Source of the DNA: Shewanella electrica
Lineage (GTDB): Bacteria; Pseudomonadota; Gammaproteobacteria; Enterobacterales; Shewanellaceae
DNA: 64,000 nucleotides
Direction: 5' to 3'
NCBI RefSeq assembly: GCF_022321485.1
Contig: NZ_JAKOGG010000001.1
Location: 310,001-374,000 of the forward strand
The notes under the pieces are model-generated. The model did no database searches and was not told the origin of the DNA. It saw only the letters and a list, made by a program, of their open reading frames with translations. Both the position numbers and the translations under genes were made by a program. Positions 1-9,903 of the stretch are shown here, one piece after another (within the stretch, counting starts at the first letter, position 1; the number at the start of each line of letters is the position of its first letter).

Positions 1-35
1 AATTAAGAACCGCGCTCGGCTTGGAAAAAGACTAA
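1..35 (+). CDS. hemA: Glutamyl-tRNA reductase, 3' end only
   Basis: Only the last ten codons are in the window. Frame 3 reads LRTALGLEKD and stops at TAA 33-35, which resembles the C-terminus of HemA proteins (LR-x-x-LGLE). HemA reduces glutamyl-tRNA to glutamate-1-semialdehyde at the start of tetrapyrrole synthesis. hemA directly before prfA is the usual gammaproteobacterial order, and the gap to prfA is only 14 bases. The call rests on a very short match plus this context. Confidence 0.7.
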   Translation, partial: LRTALGLEKD

Positions 36-49
36 GGTTAGCGAGCTAA

Positions 50-1135
50 ATGAAGGATTCCGTGATCCGCAAGCTGGAAGGCTTGGTGGAGCGTTATGAA
101 GAAGTGCAGGCATTGCTCAGCGATGCCAGCGTGATCTCCGATCAAGACAAATTCCGCAATCTGTCAAAAGAATATGCGCAGCTTGAAGATGTCGTGAAAG
201 GTTTTGCCGCGTTTAAACAAGCGCAGGAAGACCTGGTCACTGCCGAAGAGATGTTGCATGAAGACGACCCAGAGCTAAAAGAGATGGCTCACGAGGAGTT
301 GAAGGCGGCCAAAGTGGCGCTGGAACGCCTTGAGGGCGAATTGCAGATCCTATTACTCCCCAAAGATCCTAACGACGAAACCAACGCCTTTTTGGAAATT
401 CGTGCCGGTGCTGGTGGCGATGAAGCCGCTATTTTTGCTGGCGACCTGTTCCGCATGTACAGCCGTTACGCCGAAGCGCGTCGCTGGCAGGTAGAAGTGG
501 TTAGCTCTAACGAAGGTGAACACGGCGGCTTTAAAGAAGTTATCGCCCGCGTGATTGGTGATGGCGTTTATGGTCGCTTGAAATTTGAATCTGGTGGTCA
601 CCGCGTACAGCGTGTGCCAGAAACCGAATCGCAAGGCCGCGTACACACCTCAGCCTGTACCGTGGCGGTGATGCACGAAGTTCCCGAAGCGGCAGCGGTT
701 GAAATCAACCCAGCCGATCTGCGTATCGACACTTTCCGTTCATCCGGTGCTGGTGGTCAGCACGTGAACAAAACCGATTCGGCTATCCGTATCACCCACT
801 TACCCACCGGTTTGGTGGTGGAATGTCAGGATGAACGTTCACAGCACAAAAACAAAGCTCGCGCTTTGAGTGTGTTGGCGGCACGTTTGCAAGCGGCAGA
901 AGATGAAAAACGCCGCAGTGAAGAAGCGTCTACTCGCCGTTCATTGGTGGGCAGTGGTGATCGCTCTGAACGTATTCGTACTTACAACTTCCCACAGGGC
1001 CGTTGTAGCGAGCATCGTATCAACTTAACCCTGTATCGCCTGAATGAAATTATGGAAGGCGATTTAGATCAGTTGATCGACCCGTTGATGCAAGAATACC
1101 AAGCGGACCAACTGGCCGCGTTGTCGGAAGAATAA
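50..1135 (+). CDS. prfA: Peptide chain release factor 1
   Basis: RF1 recognises UAA and UAG in the ribosomal A site and triggers hydrolysis of peptidyl-tRNA. The 361-residue protein has the normal family length. The catalytic GGQ lies in [12 protein letters not shown] near residue 235; its glutamine is the substrate of PrmC, encoded next. The stop-codon-reading tripeptide is PET near residues 190-192, inside [14 protein letters not shown]. coli has PAT there, and RF2 would have SPF. AAGG at 34-37 is a possible ribosome site 12 bases ahead of the ATG. Probably co-transcribed with hemA and prmC. Confidence 0.97.
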   Translation: MKDSVIRKLEGLVERYEEVQALLSDASVISDQDKFRNLSKEYAQLEDVVKGFAAFKQAQEDLVTAEEMLHEDDPELKEMAHEELKAAKVALERLEGELQILLLPKDPNDETNAFLEIRAGAGGDEAAIFAGDLFRMYSRYAEARRWQVEVVSSNEGEHGGFKEVIARVIGDGVYGRLKFESGGHRVQRVPETESQGRVHTSACTVAVMHEVPEAAAVEINPADLRIDTFRSSGAGGQHVNKTDSAIRITHLPTGLVVECQDERSQHKNKARALSVLAARLQAAEDEKRRSEEASTRRSLVGSGDRSERIRTYNFPQGRCSEHRINLTLYRLNEIMEGDLDQLIDPLMQEYQADQLAALSEE

Positions 1136-1136
1136 G

Positions 1137-1988
1137 GTGCGTGCCTTGACGCAACTGACGATTGCATCCGCCGTCAAATGGGGCGCAGCGGCATTGCAGC
1201 TGTGCTCTGAATCGGCGGCCATTGATGCCGAAGTGCTGCTGCTGCACTGCCTTGATAAGCCGCGCAGCTACCTGTACAGCTGGCCTGAGCGCCAGCTTAC
1301 CGAGGCGCAGCAATGCCAGTTTGAACAGCTGATTGCACGGCGTGTTAGCGGCACGCCGGTGGCGCACATTATCGGTATGCGAGAGTTTTGGTCGCTGCCG
1401 TTTATGGTGAATGCCTCCACGCTGATCCCTCGTCCTGATACCGAAATTCTGGTTGAGACCGCCTTAAACTTGCCGTTGCCCACTGAGTGCGCAGCGCTCG
1501 ACCTTGGTACGGGTACTGGCGCGATTGCACTGTCTCTGGCGCATGAACGGCCACAGTGGCAAGTGACCGCCGTGGATAAAGTGGATGATGCGGTAGCGCT
1601 GGCTAGGGCTAACCGTGAACAGCTGCAACTGCCGCAGGTGGAAGTGCTGCAAAGTGATTGGTTTAGCGCGGTCAGTGGGCGTCAGTTTGACCTGATCGTT
1701 TCCAATCCGCCCTATATCAGTGAGCAAGATGAACACCTTGATCTCGGCGATGTGCGCTTTGAACCGCGCAGTGCATTAACTGCCGCTAATGACGGTTTTG
1801 CTGATCTGTTTTTTATCGCCGAACATGCACGCCAATATCTACGTCCCGGTGGTTATATTCTGCTGGAGCACGGTTACACCCAAGGGCCAACCATGCGGCA
1901 GCATTTGCAAACATTAGGCTATCAGAATGTTGCCACGGTGCGTGATTTCGGTTCTAACGAACGTTGTACGTTAGGGACTTGGCAGTAA
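1137..1988 (+). CDS. prmC: Release factor glutamine N5-methyltransferase
   Basis: PrmC (HemK) methylates the GGQ glutamine of release factors using S-adenosylmethionine in the cytoplasm. The 283-residue protein has an N-terminal helical domain followed by a Rossmann methyltransferase fold: the SAM-binding ALDLGTGTGAIAL near residue 120 and the diagnostic NPPY motif (IVSNPPYISE) near residue 189. The start is a GTG one base after the prfA stop, so translation is probably coupled. Gene order and motifs agree, so the assignment is firm. Confidence 0.96.
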   Translation: MRALTQLTIASAVKWGAAALQLCSESAAIDAEVLLLHCLDKPRSYLYSWPERQLTEAQQCQFEQLIARRVSGTPVAHIIGMREFWSLPFMVNASTLIPRPDTEILVETALNLPLPTECAALDLGTGTGAIALSLAHERPQWQVTAVDKVDDAVALARANREQLQLPQVEVLQSDWFSAVSGRQFDLIVSNPPYISEQDEHLDLGDVRFEPRSALTAANDGFADLFFIAEHARQYLRPGGYILLEHGYTQGPTMRQHLQTLGYQNVATVRDFGSNERCTLGTWQ

Positions 1989-2018
1989 CGAGCACAGTTT
2001 TCTCGTCAATTGGCAGAT

Positions 2019-2039
2019 ACGGGAGCAGATGGCTCCCGT
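2019..2039 (+). terminator. Hairpin after prmC, probable terminator
   Basis: An 8-bp perfect stem (ACGGGAGC with GCTCCCGT) and a 5-base loop lie 30 bases after the prmC stop, followed only by CATCTTT. The stem is GC-rich but the U-tract is weak, so this may be a leaky end of the hemA-prfA-prmC unit. Confidence 0.5.
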
Positions 2040-2090
2040 CATCTTTGCTCAAGCCGTTGTCTTGAAGGTAAAACTCAACCCATAGCAACA

Positions 2091-2131
2091 TTAGGCAAAC
2101 ATTGGGGCTTTATTGGTTGAATGTTGCCTAA
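2091..2131. repeat. Imperfect inverted repeat before sirB2
   Basis: TTAGGCAAACATT (2091-2103) pairs with AATGTTGCCTAA (2120-2131) apart from one bulged base, across a 16-base loop. It lies about 105 bases before sirB2 in an otherwise featureless gap. It could be a transcript hairpin or a protein-binding site; the sequence does not decide. Confidence 0.4.
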
Positions 2132-2237
2132 ATTATCCCCATCTCAGTAACCGAAAGCCACGCTTCTCTGTTATCAGGTTGGAGCCACAGACCACCATAG
2201 GGTACACTGTCGCCTTTAAATTTGACGGCGGAATTTC

Positions 2238-2630
2238 ATGGACAACACCTACATGGTCTACATGGCAGTTAAGCACTTTCATTTAACGATGATTGGTTTA
2301 AGCGTCATGCTGTTTATCGCGCGATTTGGCATGAAACTCAAAGGTTCGGCGCTGCTACAAAAGAAATGGCTGCGTATCGCCCCACACGCAATAGACACCT
2401 TGCTGTTGCTTTCCGGAGCTTCGTTGTGTTTCATCATGAGCCAATACCCGATTGTGGACGGTTGGCTGACAGAAAAGCTAGTGGCCGTTGTGGCCTATAT
2501 TTTATTAGCCGCCATGGCAATGAAAGCTGACCGAGGCACCATGTACCGCATTTTCTGTTTTGTGGGGGCGTTGGCTTGGTTAGCGTTTGCCGCCAAATTG
2601 GCGATGCTAAAACGAGTGGTATTTTTCTAA
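2238..2630 (+). CDS. SirB2 family membrane protein
   Basis: A 130-residue, strongly hydrophobic protein with about four membrane segments, matching the SirB2 (YchQ) family. Family members were first named as effectors of Salmonella invasion gene expression, but their molecular role is unknown. The first residues contain three in-frame ATGs (2238, 2253, 2262). The first was chosen because GGCGGAA precedes it. The gene lies three bases before the sirB1-like gene; the pair between prmC and kdsA matches the ychQ-ychA-kdsA order of enterobacteria. Confidence 0.85.
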   Translation: MDNTYMVYMAVKHFHLTMIGLSVMLFIARFGMKLKGSALLQKKWLRIAPHAIDTLLLLSGASLCFIMSQYPIVDGWLTEKLVAVVAYILLAAMAMKADRGTMYRIFCFVGALAWLAFAAKLAMLKRVVFF

Positions 2631-2633
2631 GTA

Positions 2634-3425
2634 ATGAAACAGTTTTCCTTTAATGACGAGTCGTTAACCTTGCCCGATAGCGCGTTCGAGCTGGTGGAGC
2701 ATTTAGGCTTCAACTCAGCAGAGCAGGCGAAATGGGCATGGTTTGAATTATCCGGCGCGGTATTGAGTCATTATCTGGCAGATGAAGAAGCACGTTTACA
2801 AGCGTTGCTGACCTTTTTTTACCAAGAGCGTGGCTTTCAAACGGCCGACGAATATTTTGCCATCGCCGCAGCCGACTTAGGCATGTGTTTTATGCTGCGT
2901 CGCGGTAATTCAACCACGTTAGCGACCGCCTTGAAATTACTTGCTAAGCAGTTGGATCTGCAACTGGATTTACTGTTACTGCCCGGTGCTACCGTGCTGG
3001 TATGTACCATGGCGGGCGAGTTTCGCTATATTGACCCGCTGACGGGCCGTTTCCTCTCGCGTCATGATCTGCACTCACTGGTAAAAGGGGAGTTAGGTAA
3101 CGCCGCCCCATTTAAAGCGCGCTACCTGAAACCGGCTAATAACCAGTTGATTTTGATGCGCATGATGAGTGAATTGAAATCAGCCGCCGTGCTGGCACAC
3201 GAATTTGAAGCGGCCATGGAGTGCTGTAATTTGATGTTGGCGTGGTATCCGGATGAATTGAATCTGCACCGCGAACGCGCCTTTATCGCGCATCAGTTGG
3301 GGGCGATTCATGTTGCCACTGCTGACTTACAATTTTTTATCGATAATAATCCGCACGACCCAATGGTTGAGTTAGTTAAAATGCAACTGCGTGAGCTTGG
3401 AGAAGAGTCGCAGACATTTCATTAA
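2634..3425 (+). CDS. SirB1 family protein (transglutaminase-like with TPR)
   Basis: The 263-residue cytoplasmic protein resembles SirB1/YchA: an N-terminal transglutaminase-like region (about residues 40-150, with ADLGMCFMLRRGNSTT and an FRYIDPLTGRFLS segment) and a C-terminal tetratricopeptide-like helical stretch (about 180-255). The transglutaminase-type cysteine and aspartate regions are present, but no enzymatic activity is established for the family. It starts three bases after sirB2 and is surely co-transcribed with it. Confidence 0.85.
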   Translation: MKQFSFNDESLTLPDSAFELVEHLGFNSAEQAKWAWFELSGAVLSHYLADEEARLQALLTFFYQERGFQTADEYFAIAAADLGMCFMLRRGNSTTLATALKLLAKQLDLQLDLLLLPGATVLVCTMAGEFRYIDPLTGRFLSRHDLHSLVKGELGNAAPFKARYLKPANNQLILMRMMSELKSAAVLAHEFEAAMECCNLMLAWYPDELNLHRERAFIAHQLGAIHVATADLQFFIDNNPHDPMVELVKMQLRELGEESQTFH

Positions 3426-3465
3426 CCGCCACAGGACGCGCTAACCTCAGGGAGAACCCTTGTTT

Positions 3466-4710
3466 ATGACGACCGCTCTGGTTACCAACGACGCTACGGC
3501 GCTGGGCTTGCTGGCCGCCATATTAGGATTTGTATTCTACACCAACAGCAGTAGCCATCCGTTCTGGCAAAAGTTTTATCGTTTTATTCCAGCGCTGCTG
3601 CTGTGTTACTTCATTCCTTCCTTATTAAACACCTTCGGCATTGTTGATGGTCACGAATCCAAACTGTATTACGTGGCGTCACGTTATCTGTTGCCCGCCT
3701 GTTTGGTGTTACTGATTTTAAGTGTCGACCTGAAAGCGATTCTTAGCCTCGGCCCGAAAGCCTTGGTGATGTTTCTTACCGGCACCGTGGGGATTGTTAT
3801 CGGTGGACCGATTGCCTTGCTGATCATGTCTGCCATCGACCCTGCGCTGACGGGCAACCATGGCCCCGATGCGGTGTGGCGCGGTATGACCACCTTGGCA
3901 GGCAGTTGGATTGGCGGCGGCGCCAACCAAGCGGCGATGAAAGAAGTCTATGAAGTCGGCGGCAACATCTTCTCGGTGATGGTTACCGTGGATGTGATTG
4001 TGGCGAATATCTGGATGGCGGTGCTGCTGTTTTTGGCCTCTAATGCCAAGAAAATTGATACCGCCACCGGTGCTGATACTTCAGCGATTGATAGCCTGCG
4101 CCATAAGGTGGAAAAGTACCACGCCGAAAACGCGCGTATTCCGAGCTTGCGTGACTTGATGCTAATTGTGGCGGTAGGCTTTGGTGTTACTGGCGTGGCA
4201 CATTTCTGTGCCGATTGGTTAGCGCCGTTCTTTACTGAACATTATCCGTGGACCGAAAAATATAGCCTGACCTCATCATTCTTCTGGCTGGTGGTGATTG
4301 TGACCACGGTCGGTTTGGTGATGTCCTTTACTCCAGCGCGACATTTAGAAGCGGCCGGTGCCTCGAAAGTCGGTTCCGCCTATCTGTACATTTTGGTGGC
4401 GACCATCGGCTTGCATATGGATGTCACCAAAATTTTGGATACGCCAGAGTATTTCTTCCTCGGCATTATTTGGATGATAGTGCATGCGGGACTAATGTTG
4501 TTGGTCGCCAAATTGATCCGCGCGCCACTGTTTTATATGGCGGTAGGCAGCCAAGCTAACGTCGGTGGTGCAGCATCTGCGCCCGTGGTGGCTGCGGCAT
4601 TCCACCCCGCACTGGCGCCAGTGGGCGTATTGTTGGCGGTATTTGGTTATGCGGTGGGTACTTACATGGCGTGGCTATGTGGTCAACTGCTGCAAGTGGT
4701 CGGAAACTAA
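3466..4710 (+). CDS. DUF819 family membrane protein (first copy)
   Basis: An integral inner-membrane protein of about 414 residues, matching the DUF819 (YjcL-like) family, a group of putative transporters of unknown substrate. Features include an N-terminal GFVFYTNSSSHPFW segment, WRGMTTLAGSWIGGGANQ near residue 140 and a C-terminal SQANVGGAASAPVVAAAF motif. Glycine-rich re-entrant motifs of this kind are typical of carriers. GGAG at 3451-3454 precedes both a TTG (3460) and the ATG at 3466; I prefer ATG. It sits between sirB1 and kdsA, which are adjacent in enterobacteria. A paralog is encoded at 10806-12020. Confidence 0.8.
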   Translation: MTTALVTNDATALGLLAAILGFVFYTNSSSHPFWQKFYRFIPALLLCYFIPSLLNTFGIVDGHESKLYYVASRYLLPACLVLLILSVDLKAILSLGPKALVMFLTGTVGIVIGGPIALLIMSAIDPALTGNHGPDAVWRGMTTLAGSWIGGGANQAAMKEVYEVGGNIFSVMVTVDVIVANIWMAVLLFLASNAKKIDTATGADTSAIDSLRHKVEKYHAENARIPSLRDLMLIVAVGFGVTGVAHFCADWLAPFFTEHYPWTEKYSLTSSFFWLVVIVTTVGLVMSFTPARHLEAAGASKVGSAYLYILVATIGLHMDVTKILDTPEYFFLGIIWMIVHAGLMLLVAKLIRAPLFYMAVGSQANVGGAASAPVVAAAFHPALAPVGVLLAVFGYAVGTYMAWLCGQLLQVVGN

Positions 4711-4770
4711 TGAGTAGCGAAGGTGCGGCAGTTCGTCGAATGCGTCGAATTTAAGCGCACCTTGGCTTAG

Positions 4771-5658
<888 letters not shown>

Positions 5659-5693
5659 TGCCCAGCGCCCCGAGGCGCTTGTGCTATGCTCAG

Positions 5694-5727
5694 CAACGCT
5701 CGGTTTTTGCCGGGCGTTGTTGTTTTT
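5694..5727 (+). terminator. Rho-independent terminator after kdsA
   Basis: CAACGCTCGG (5694-5703) pairs with CCGGGCGTTG (5710-5719) with one mismatch around a T-rich six-base loop. TTGTTTTT follows. Position 35 bases after the kdsA stop fits the end of the sirB2-kdsA unit. Confidence 0.85.
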
Positions 5728-5777
5728 AGCTCCCCAACTTTTAGCTCCGCCAACATCGGAAAGATGGATGCCATTAT

Positions 5778-6650
5778 ATGTGGATTGTGTTGACCCTGTT
5801 CGCCGCGTTCATGCAAGCGTGGCGCAATGCCTTTCAAAGCCAATTAAGTCGTGATGTTAAAACCGCTGGCGTCACATTAGCGCGTTTCCTTTATGCTGGG
5901 CCGTTAGCTTGGCTCTATCTTGGTGGCTTGTATCTGTGGCAACCCACCGATTTACCTCAGCTGTGGGGCAAGGGCGGGTTGTTTATCCTCGGCGCCGCCA
6001 TTATGCAGATCATCGCCACCGCGCTGATGGTGCAGTTGTTTAAGCTGAAAAACTTCGCCGTTGGGGCTGGGCTTGCCAAAAGCGAAGCGTTAGTGGCAGC
6101 GATTCTTGGCGTGCTGTTCTTTGGTACGGCGCTGAGTTGGCTCGGTTGGCTTGGGGTATTGCTTGGTACTATAGCGGTGTTTCTGCTGAGCGCGGGCAGT
6201 CAACTCAACAGCTTATCTTACAAGACCATTATCATCGGCCTTGGCAGCGGCGCCAGCTTTGCGCTCACATCGCTGTGGGTGCGCGAAGCAAGCCTTAATC
6301 TCAATCTACCGTTTCCCCATCGCGCCGCGTGGGTGTTAGCGCTAGTGATCACGACCCAAACACTATTGTTGTTGCTGTGGTTATGGTGCAAAGACAAGGG
6401 CACGCTGCACGCATTGTGGCAGCGACCTAAGTTGACGCTAGCGACCAGTGTTAGCAGTTTTTTTGGCTCATTTGGTTGGTTCAGCGCCATGTCGCTGACC
6501 GCAGTGCCCTATGTGAAAACGCTAGGGCAGGTGGAAGTGTTCTTTATGATGCTGATTTCGTTTTTCTGGCTCAAACAACCGGTGCAGGTGAAAGATATGA
6601 GCGGCCTTCTGCTGATCGCTTTGGCCGCTATTTTGGTGCTGTGGGTCTAA
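5778..6650 (+). CDS. EamA/DMT family transporter
   Basis: The 290-residue protein has about ten hydrophobic segments in two repeated halves, the plan of the drug/metabolite transporter superfamily. The second half contains GSGASFALTSLWVREAS and the closing segments typical of EamA domains (QVEVFFMMLISFFWLKQPV). Substrate cannot be told from sequence; EamA members export amino acids, metabolites or drugs. It follows the kdsA terminator and is probably transcribed alone, converging on the flavocytochrome gene. Confidence 0.8.
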   Translation: MWIVLTLFAAFMQAWRNAFQSQLSRDVKTAGVTLARFLYAGPLAWLYLGGLYLWQPTDLPQLWGKGGLFILGAAIMQIIATALMVQLFKLKNFAVGAGLAKSEALVAAILGVLFFGTALSWLGWLGVLLGTIAVFLLSAGSQLNSLSYKTIIIGLGSGASFALTSLWVREASLNLNLPFPHRAAWVLALVITTQTLLLLLWLWCKDKGTLHALWQRPKLTLATSVSSFFGSFGWFSAMSLTAVPYVKTLGQVEVFFMMLISFFWLKQPVQVKDMSGLLLIALAAILVLWV

Positions 6651-6675
6651 CTCGACTCACGTGAAAGTGGTTAAG

Positions 6676-6703
6676 GACGCGGCTCACAAGCGCCAGCCGC
6701 GTC
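6676..6703. terminator. Hairpin between convergent genes
   Basis: A perfect 9-bp stem, GACGCGGCT with AGCCGCGTC, and a 10-base loop lie between the convergent EamA and flavocytochrome genes. Neither side carries a good U-tract, so it is only a possible bidirectional terminator. Confidence 0.5.
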
Positions 6704-6728
6704 AGTGGGTCATTACCGTGTTTTTACG

Positions 6729-8495
6729 CTATTTCTGTTGGGCATTGGCCGCCGCGCTTTCACCGGCGATTTTGCCAAATACCACGGTGTCGGCGATGGC
6801 GTTACCACCTAGGCGGTTGTAGCCATGCACACCGCCAGTCACTTCACCCGCAGCGAACAAGCCTTTGATAGGCCAGCTTTGTAGGTCGAGAACTTCCGCT
6901 TTGGTATCGATAGCGACACCGCCCATGGTGTGGTGAATTCCCGGTGCGACTTTTACGGCGTAGTAAGGTGGTTGGGTGAGGTTGAGTGGCATATCTTCGC
7001 GGTGGAAGGCTTTATCATCACCGCTTTGTTGATATTGGTTGTAGTTTGTCACGGTGCCTTGTAATAGCTGCGTATCCATGTTGGTCAATTTGGCTAGACC
7101 GTCAATAGTGTCGGCTTTTTTCAGCATGCCAAGATGGTCATAACCACGTACCATTTTTGCCTTTTTATACAACTGATTATCAAACACTAACCAAGCAAAT
7201 TTCCCCGGTTGTTTGAGGATGGCATCTGATGCACGGTCACGGGTGGTTAACTCACTAATAAAGCGTTGGCCTTTGGCATTGACCATAATGGCACCAACAC
7301 CACGGACGGTTTCTGAGATCAAAATGCGGCTGTCCATACCGACGGTTGGGTGCGCTTGGATCCAGTCGATATCGGTCATGCTGGCACCAATCTCTTTGGC
7401 GAGAGTAATGCCGTCACCGGTGGCAGTGATGTTGTTTGAGCTGGTCATGTCTTTAAAGGTGGGACGATAATACGCAATCATCTCCTTGTTGTAACCGTAG
7501 CCGCCGGTGGTCAACACCACGGATTTAGCGGCAACCATGTAATAGCCACTGTATTTAGCGTGTACGACCACCCCAACAATTTGGCGGTCATCGTTCAGCA
7601 CCAGTTTTTCAACGCGAGAATTTAATCGTGTTTCTACGTCAAATTTTGCTGCGGCTTTGCGCAGTGTTTGAATGATAGTGGGGCCAGCGCTGCGGCCATC
7701 GGCTGGGCGATGAGTACGGTCGACGCGTGCACCACCAGAACGTTTGAGATCGTCCATATTGACGCCCAAAGATTCTAACCATTTCACCCCTTCTGCGGAG
7801 CGCTGAGCGAGGATATCAACCAGTTTAGGATCGTTGGCATAACGGCCACCTTTCATGGTGTCTTCGACGAACCATTGCACTTTATCTTCAACATGATGCG
7901 CTTTTTGCTGTGGCGTGCCCACGGCGTTCATGCCGCCAGCGGCGAGCATGGAGTTACCACCGCTAAACGGTGCCTTTTCAAATAGGATGACTTTGGCGCC
8001 CGCTTGTTTTGCTGCAATGGCGGCGTTGTAGCCTGCGCTGCCCGCACCGACGACCACCACTTCGGTGGTTTCTACTGGACCTTTGGCAATGGCTTGCTGA
8101 ATTTTTTCTTGATCCCATTTAGCATCCCAAGCGGCTTTTTTCTTCGCATCATTAAATGGGATTTTTAGGTCAAACGAGTGGCATTCGTTGCAGTACACTT
8201 TTGATTGCTCGTGACCTTTATGGCAACTGGTACAGTTGATGTCGCCAAGGTGAGAGTTGTGCGGATCAATCTCAAGTTTGGCATCTTTTAATTCTTCATA
8301 GCCGCCGTGGCAGCTTTTACATTGCTGATTAATGTGGGTTTCACTGTCATCGCTCACTTTCCCCGGCGTGATGTGGCAGGCGGTGCAGCCACCCTGATTT
8401 TTACTGTGGAATGACGCAAGGTCGTTGGCAGCGCTAGCGTTGCCAATGCTGGCAAGACATGCGATCACAAGCCCACTCAATAAAGCGAATTTCAT
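6729..8495 (-). CDS. fccA: Periplasmic flavocytochrome c fumarate reductase
   Basis: A 588-residue soluble periplasmic enzyme. A signal peptide ends near ASA (residues 20-22). Four c-type haem motifs follow: CTACH 37, CKSCH 59, CTSCH 88, CNECH 102. An FAD-binding domain starts at GAGSAG (150-155) and the catalytic domain carries QAHPTVG, SETVRGVG, TTRD and GIHHTMGG, as in Shewanella flavocytochrome c3 fumarate reductases. The start is backed by GGGAG before the ATG. The gene diverges from a porin, followed by a LysR regulator and a transporter-like protein. That resembles my recollection of the iron-induced Ifc3 locus of S. frigidimarina, so it may be that paralog rather than the main FccA; related enzymes reduce urocanate or other acrylates. 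Confidence 0.88.
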   Translation of the reverse strand: MKFALLSGLVIACLASIGNASAANDLASFHSKNQGGCTACHITPGKVSDDSETHINQQCKSCHGGYEELKDAKLEIDPHNSHLGDINCTSCHKGHEQSKVYCNECHSFDLKIPFNDAKKKAAWDAKWDQEKIQQAIAKGPVETTEVVVVGAGSAGYNAAIAAKQAGAKVILFEKAPFSGGNSMLAAGGMNAVGTPQQKAHHVEDKVQWFVEDTMKGGRYANDPKLVDILAQRSAEGVKWLESLGVNMDDLKRSGGARVDRTHRPADGRSAGPTIIQTLRKAAAKFDVETRLNSRVEKLVLNDDRQIVGVVVHAKYSGYYMVAAKSVVLTTGGYGYNKEMIAYYRPTFKDMTSSNNITATGDGITLAKEIGASMTDIDWIQAHPTVGMDSRILISETVRGVGAIMVNAKGQRFISELTTRDRASDAILKQPGKFAWLVFDNQLYKKAKMVRGYDHLGMLKKADTIDGLAKLTNMDTQLLQGTVTNYNQYQQSGDDKAFHREDMPLNLTQPPYYAVKVAPGIHHTMGGVAIDTKAEVLDLQSWPIKGLFAAGEVTGGVHGYNRLGGNAIADTVVFGKIAGESAAANAQQK

Positions 8496-8773
8496 AATGC
8501 TCCCTTTTTAGGATTATTGTTAATAACGGCTATATTCTTCCTTGTTTTTCTAAATTGTTTTTTGATGTTGGTTTTAATTATTTTTCTCTATTTAAAAAAC
8601 TAATTGGTGTTAAGTTTTATTTAAATCGATGTTTATGTTTTTCTTAATGTGGTTTTTGTTTTGCTTAAGTTGAATGGTTAAATATTTAAGTGTGATTCTG
8701 TTAAGGTTTATTCCCTGTTTATATTTTTAATATTCCGTTCGAAAAATATAACTATCTAGGGATTATCCTTCTT
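8496..8773. promoter_or_regulatory. AT-rich divergent promoter region
   Basis: These 278 bases separate the divergent flavocytochrome and porin genes and are very AT-rich compared with the flanking coding DNA. They hold long T-runs and several TTTAATT-like stretches. Promoters for both genes must lie here, but I could not single out a convincing -35/-10 pair, CRP, Fnr or LysR T-N11-A site by eye. Confidence 0.5.
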
Positions 8774-9781
8774 ATGAAAAACACAATGATTGCGCTCGGC
8801 GTGTGTGCAGCGTTATTGCCGGTAACATCAAGCTTTGCAGCAAGTCCTGATTTCTATGGGCGCATGTGGTTGGCAACCAGTTACTCTGATAATGGCTTGA
8901 TTTCTGCTCGCAGCACCGATGGCACGGTGTTAGAAAACTATGCGTCTTTTTTAGGCGTTAAAGGTAAAGAAGCATTAACTGATAAAGTTAATATCATTTA
9001 TGTGATGGAAGTAGGTAATGAAGGTGGTTTTTATAACTCGTCTGAATTATTTAAACCACGTAATACTTATTTAGGAATTGAAGGTGGTTTCGGTACATTT
9101 ATGTTTGGTCGAAACGATACCGTATTTAAAAAGACCGAAGGTAAGGTGGATTTGTTTAATATTACCTCTTCGGATATGGCGGCATTAATTGATGGGAATG
9201 CGCGTATTGGTGATACGGCGACCTATTATTCGCCCAAAATAGCAGGTGTTCAGTTTGGGGCAACTTATCAATTTGCCGACAGTGCTGCTGACAGTTCTGG
9301 CGATTATGCGTTAAGTGCAACACTTGGTGATAAGGCGTTGCAGAAAACGCCTTACTACGCAGCAATCGCTTATGCCGATGGCCTAAACCAACTTGATGCG
9401 TATCGTGCGGTGGTGGTTGCTAAATTGGCGGGCGTTAATTGGGGGATGTTGGTGCAGCATGCTTCATCAGATAAGTACGACAATCTTAGTGGTAACAGCT
9501 ATCTGTTCAGCGCCGCGATGCCATTTGGCGATTACACCGCCAAACTCCAGTATGCGCGTGATAACAGTGGCTTAGGCAAAGTGGTTAAGAAAGTCGCTAG
9601 TCTTGCGTCCGTCACCGATACTGATAGCTACATGGTTTCTGCTGGCGTTGATGTCAAATTGTCCAAGTCGACCACTGCCGGGGTAATTGTGAGCTATTTA
9701 GACGGTGATGTTACCGATGCATCAGGTTATCAAGAATTTGATGATACTCAGCTGTCTGTGCACCTGAAATATCTGTTTTAG
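8774..9781 (+). CDS. Gram-negative outer-membrane porin
   Basis: The 335-residue protein has a signal peptide (cleavage near SFA-AS, residue 22), then a pattern of alternating short beta strands typical of general porins. FLGVKGKEALTDKVNIIYVMEVG and YLGIEGGFGTFMFGRND match the N-terminal porin_4 signature, and the chain ends with an aromatic residue (YLF). It probably forms a trimeric 16-strand channel. Its place beside a periplasmic flavocytochrome and in front of a LysR regulator suggests that it admits that enzyme's substrate; this is inference. Confidence 0.85.
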   Translation: MKNTMIALGVCAALLPVTSSFAASPDFYGRMWLATSYSDNGLISARSTDGTVLENYASFLGVKGKEALTDKVNIIYVMEVGNEGGFYNSSELFKPRNTYLGIEGGFGTFMFGRNDTVFKKTEGKVDLFNITSSDMAALIDGNARIGDTATYYSPKIAGVQFGATYQFADSAADSSGDYALSATLGDKALQKTPYYAAIAYADGLNQLDAYRAVVVAKLAGVNWGMLVQHASSDKYDNLSGNSYLFSAAMPFGDYTAKLQYARDNSGLGKVVKKVASLASVTDTDSYMVSAGVDVKLSKSTTAGVIVSYLDGDVTDASGYQEFDDTQLSVHLKYLF

Positions 9782-9803
9782 ACACCCACCTCACACTATT
9801 TAG

Positions 9804-9839
9804 ATAGCGGTCATGATCTAGGCCGCTATTCTTCATTTT
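9804..9839 (+). terminator. Hairpin after the porin gene
   Basis: ATAGCGG (9804-9810) pairs with CCGCTAT (9823-9829) across a 12-base loop, followed by TCTTCATTTT. It lies 23 bases after the porin stop and before the LysR gene. The stem is short and the loop long, so termination may be partial. Confidence 0.5.
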
Positions 9840-9903
9840 GCTCCAAGTATGTCGATCAGCTGGTTGGTATTATCCTAGCCATCGTCAGTGGTGGAATAAG
9901 ATT

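Noticed and set aside
617-625. PET instead of PAT in the RF1 stop-codon-recognition loop
   Set aside because: The middle position of the PxT tripeptide varies naturally among RF1 proteins, so this is not unusual.
4720-4763. Inverted repeat AAGGTGCG / CGCACCTT between the first DUF819 gene and kdsA
   Set aside because: The 28-base loop and lack of a U-tract make a terminator unlikely; chance pairing cannot be excluded.
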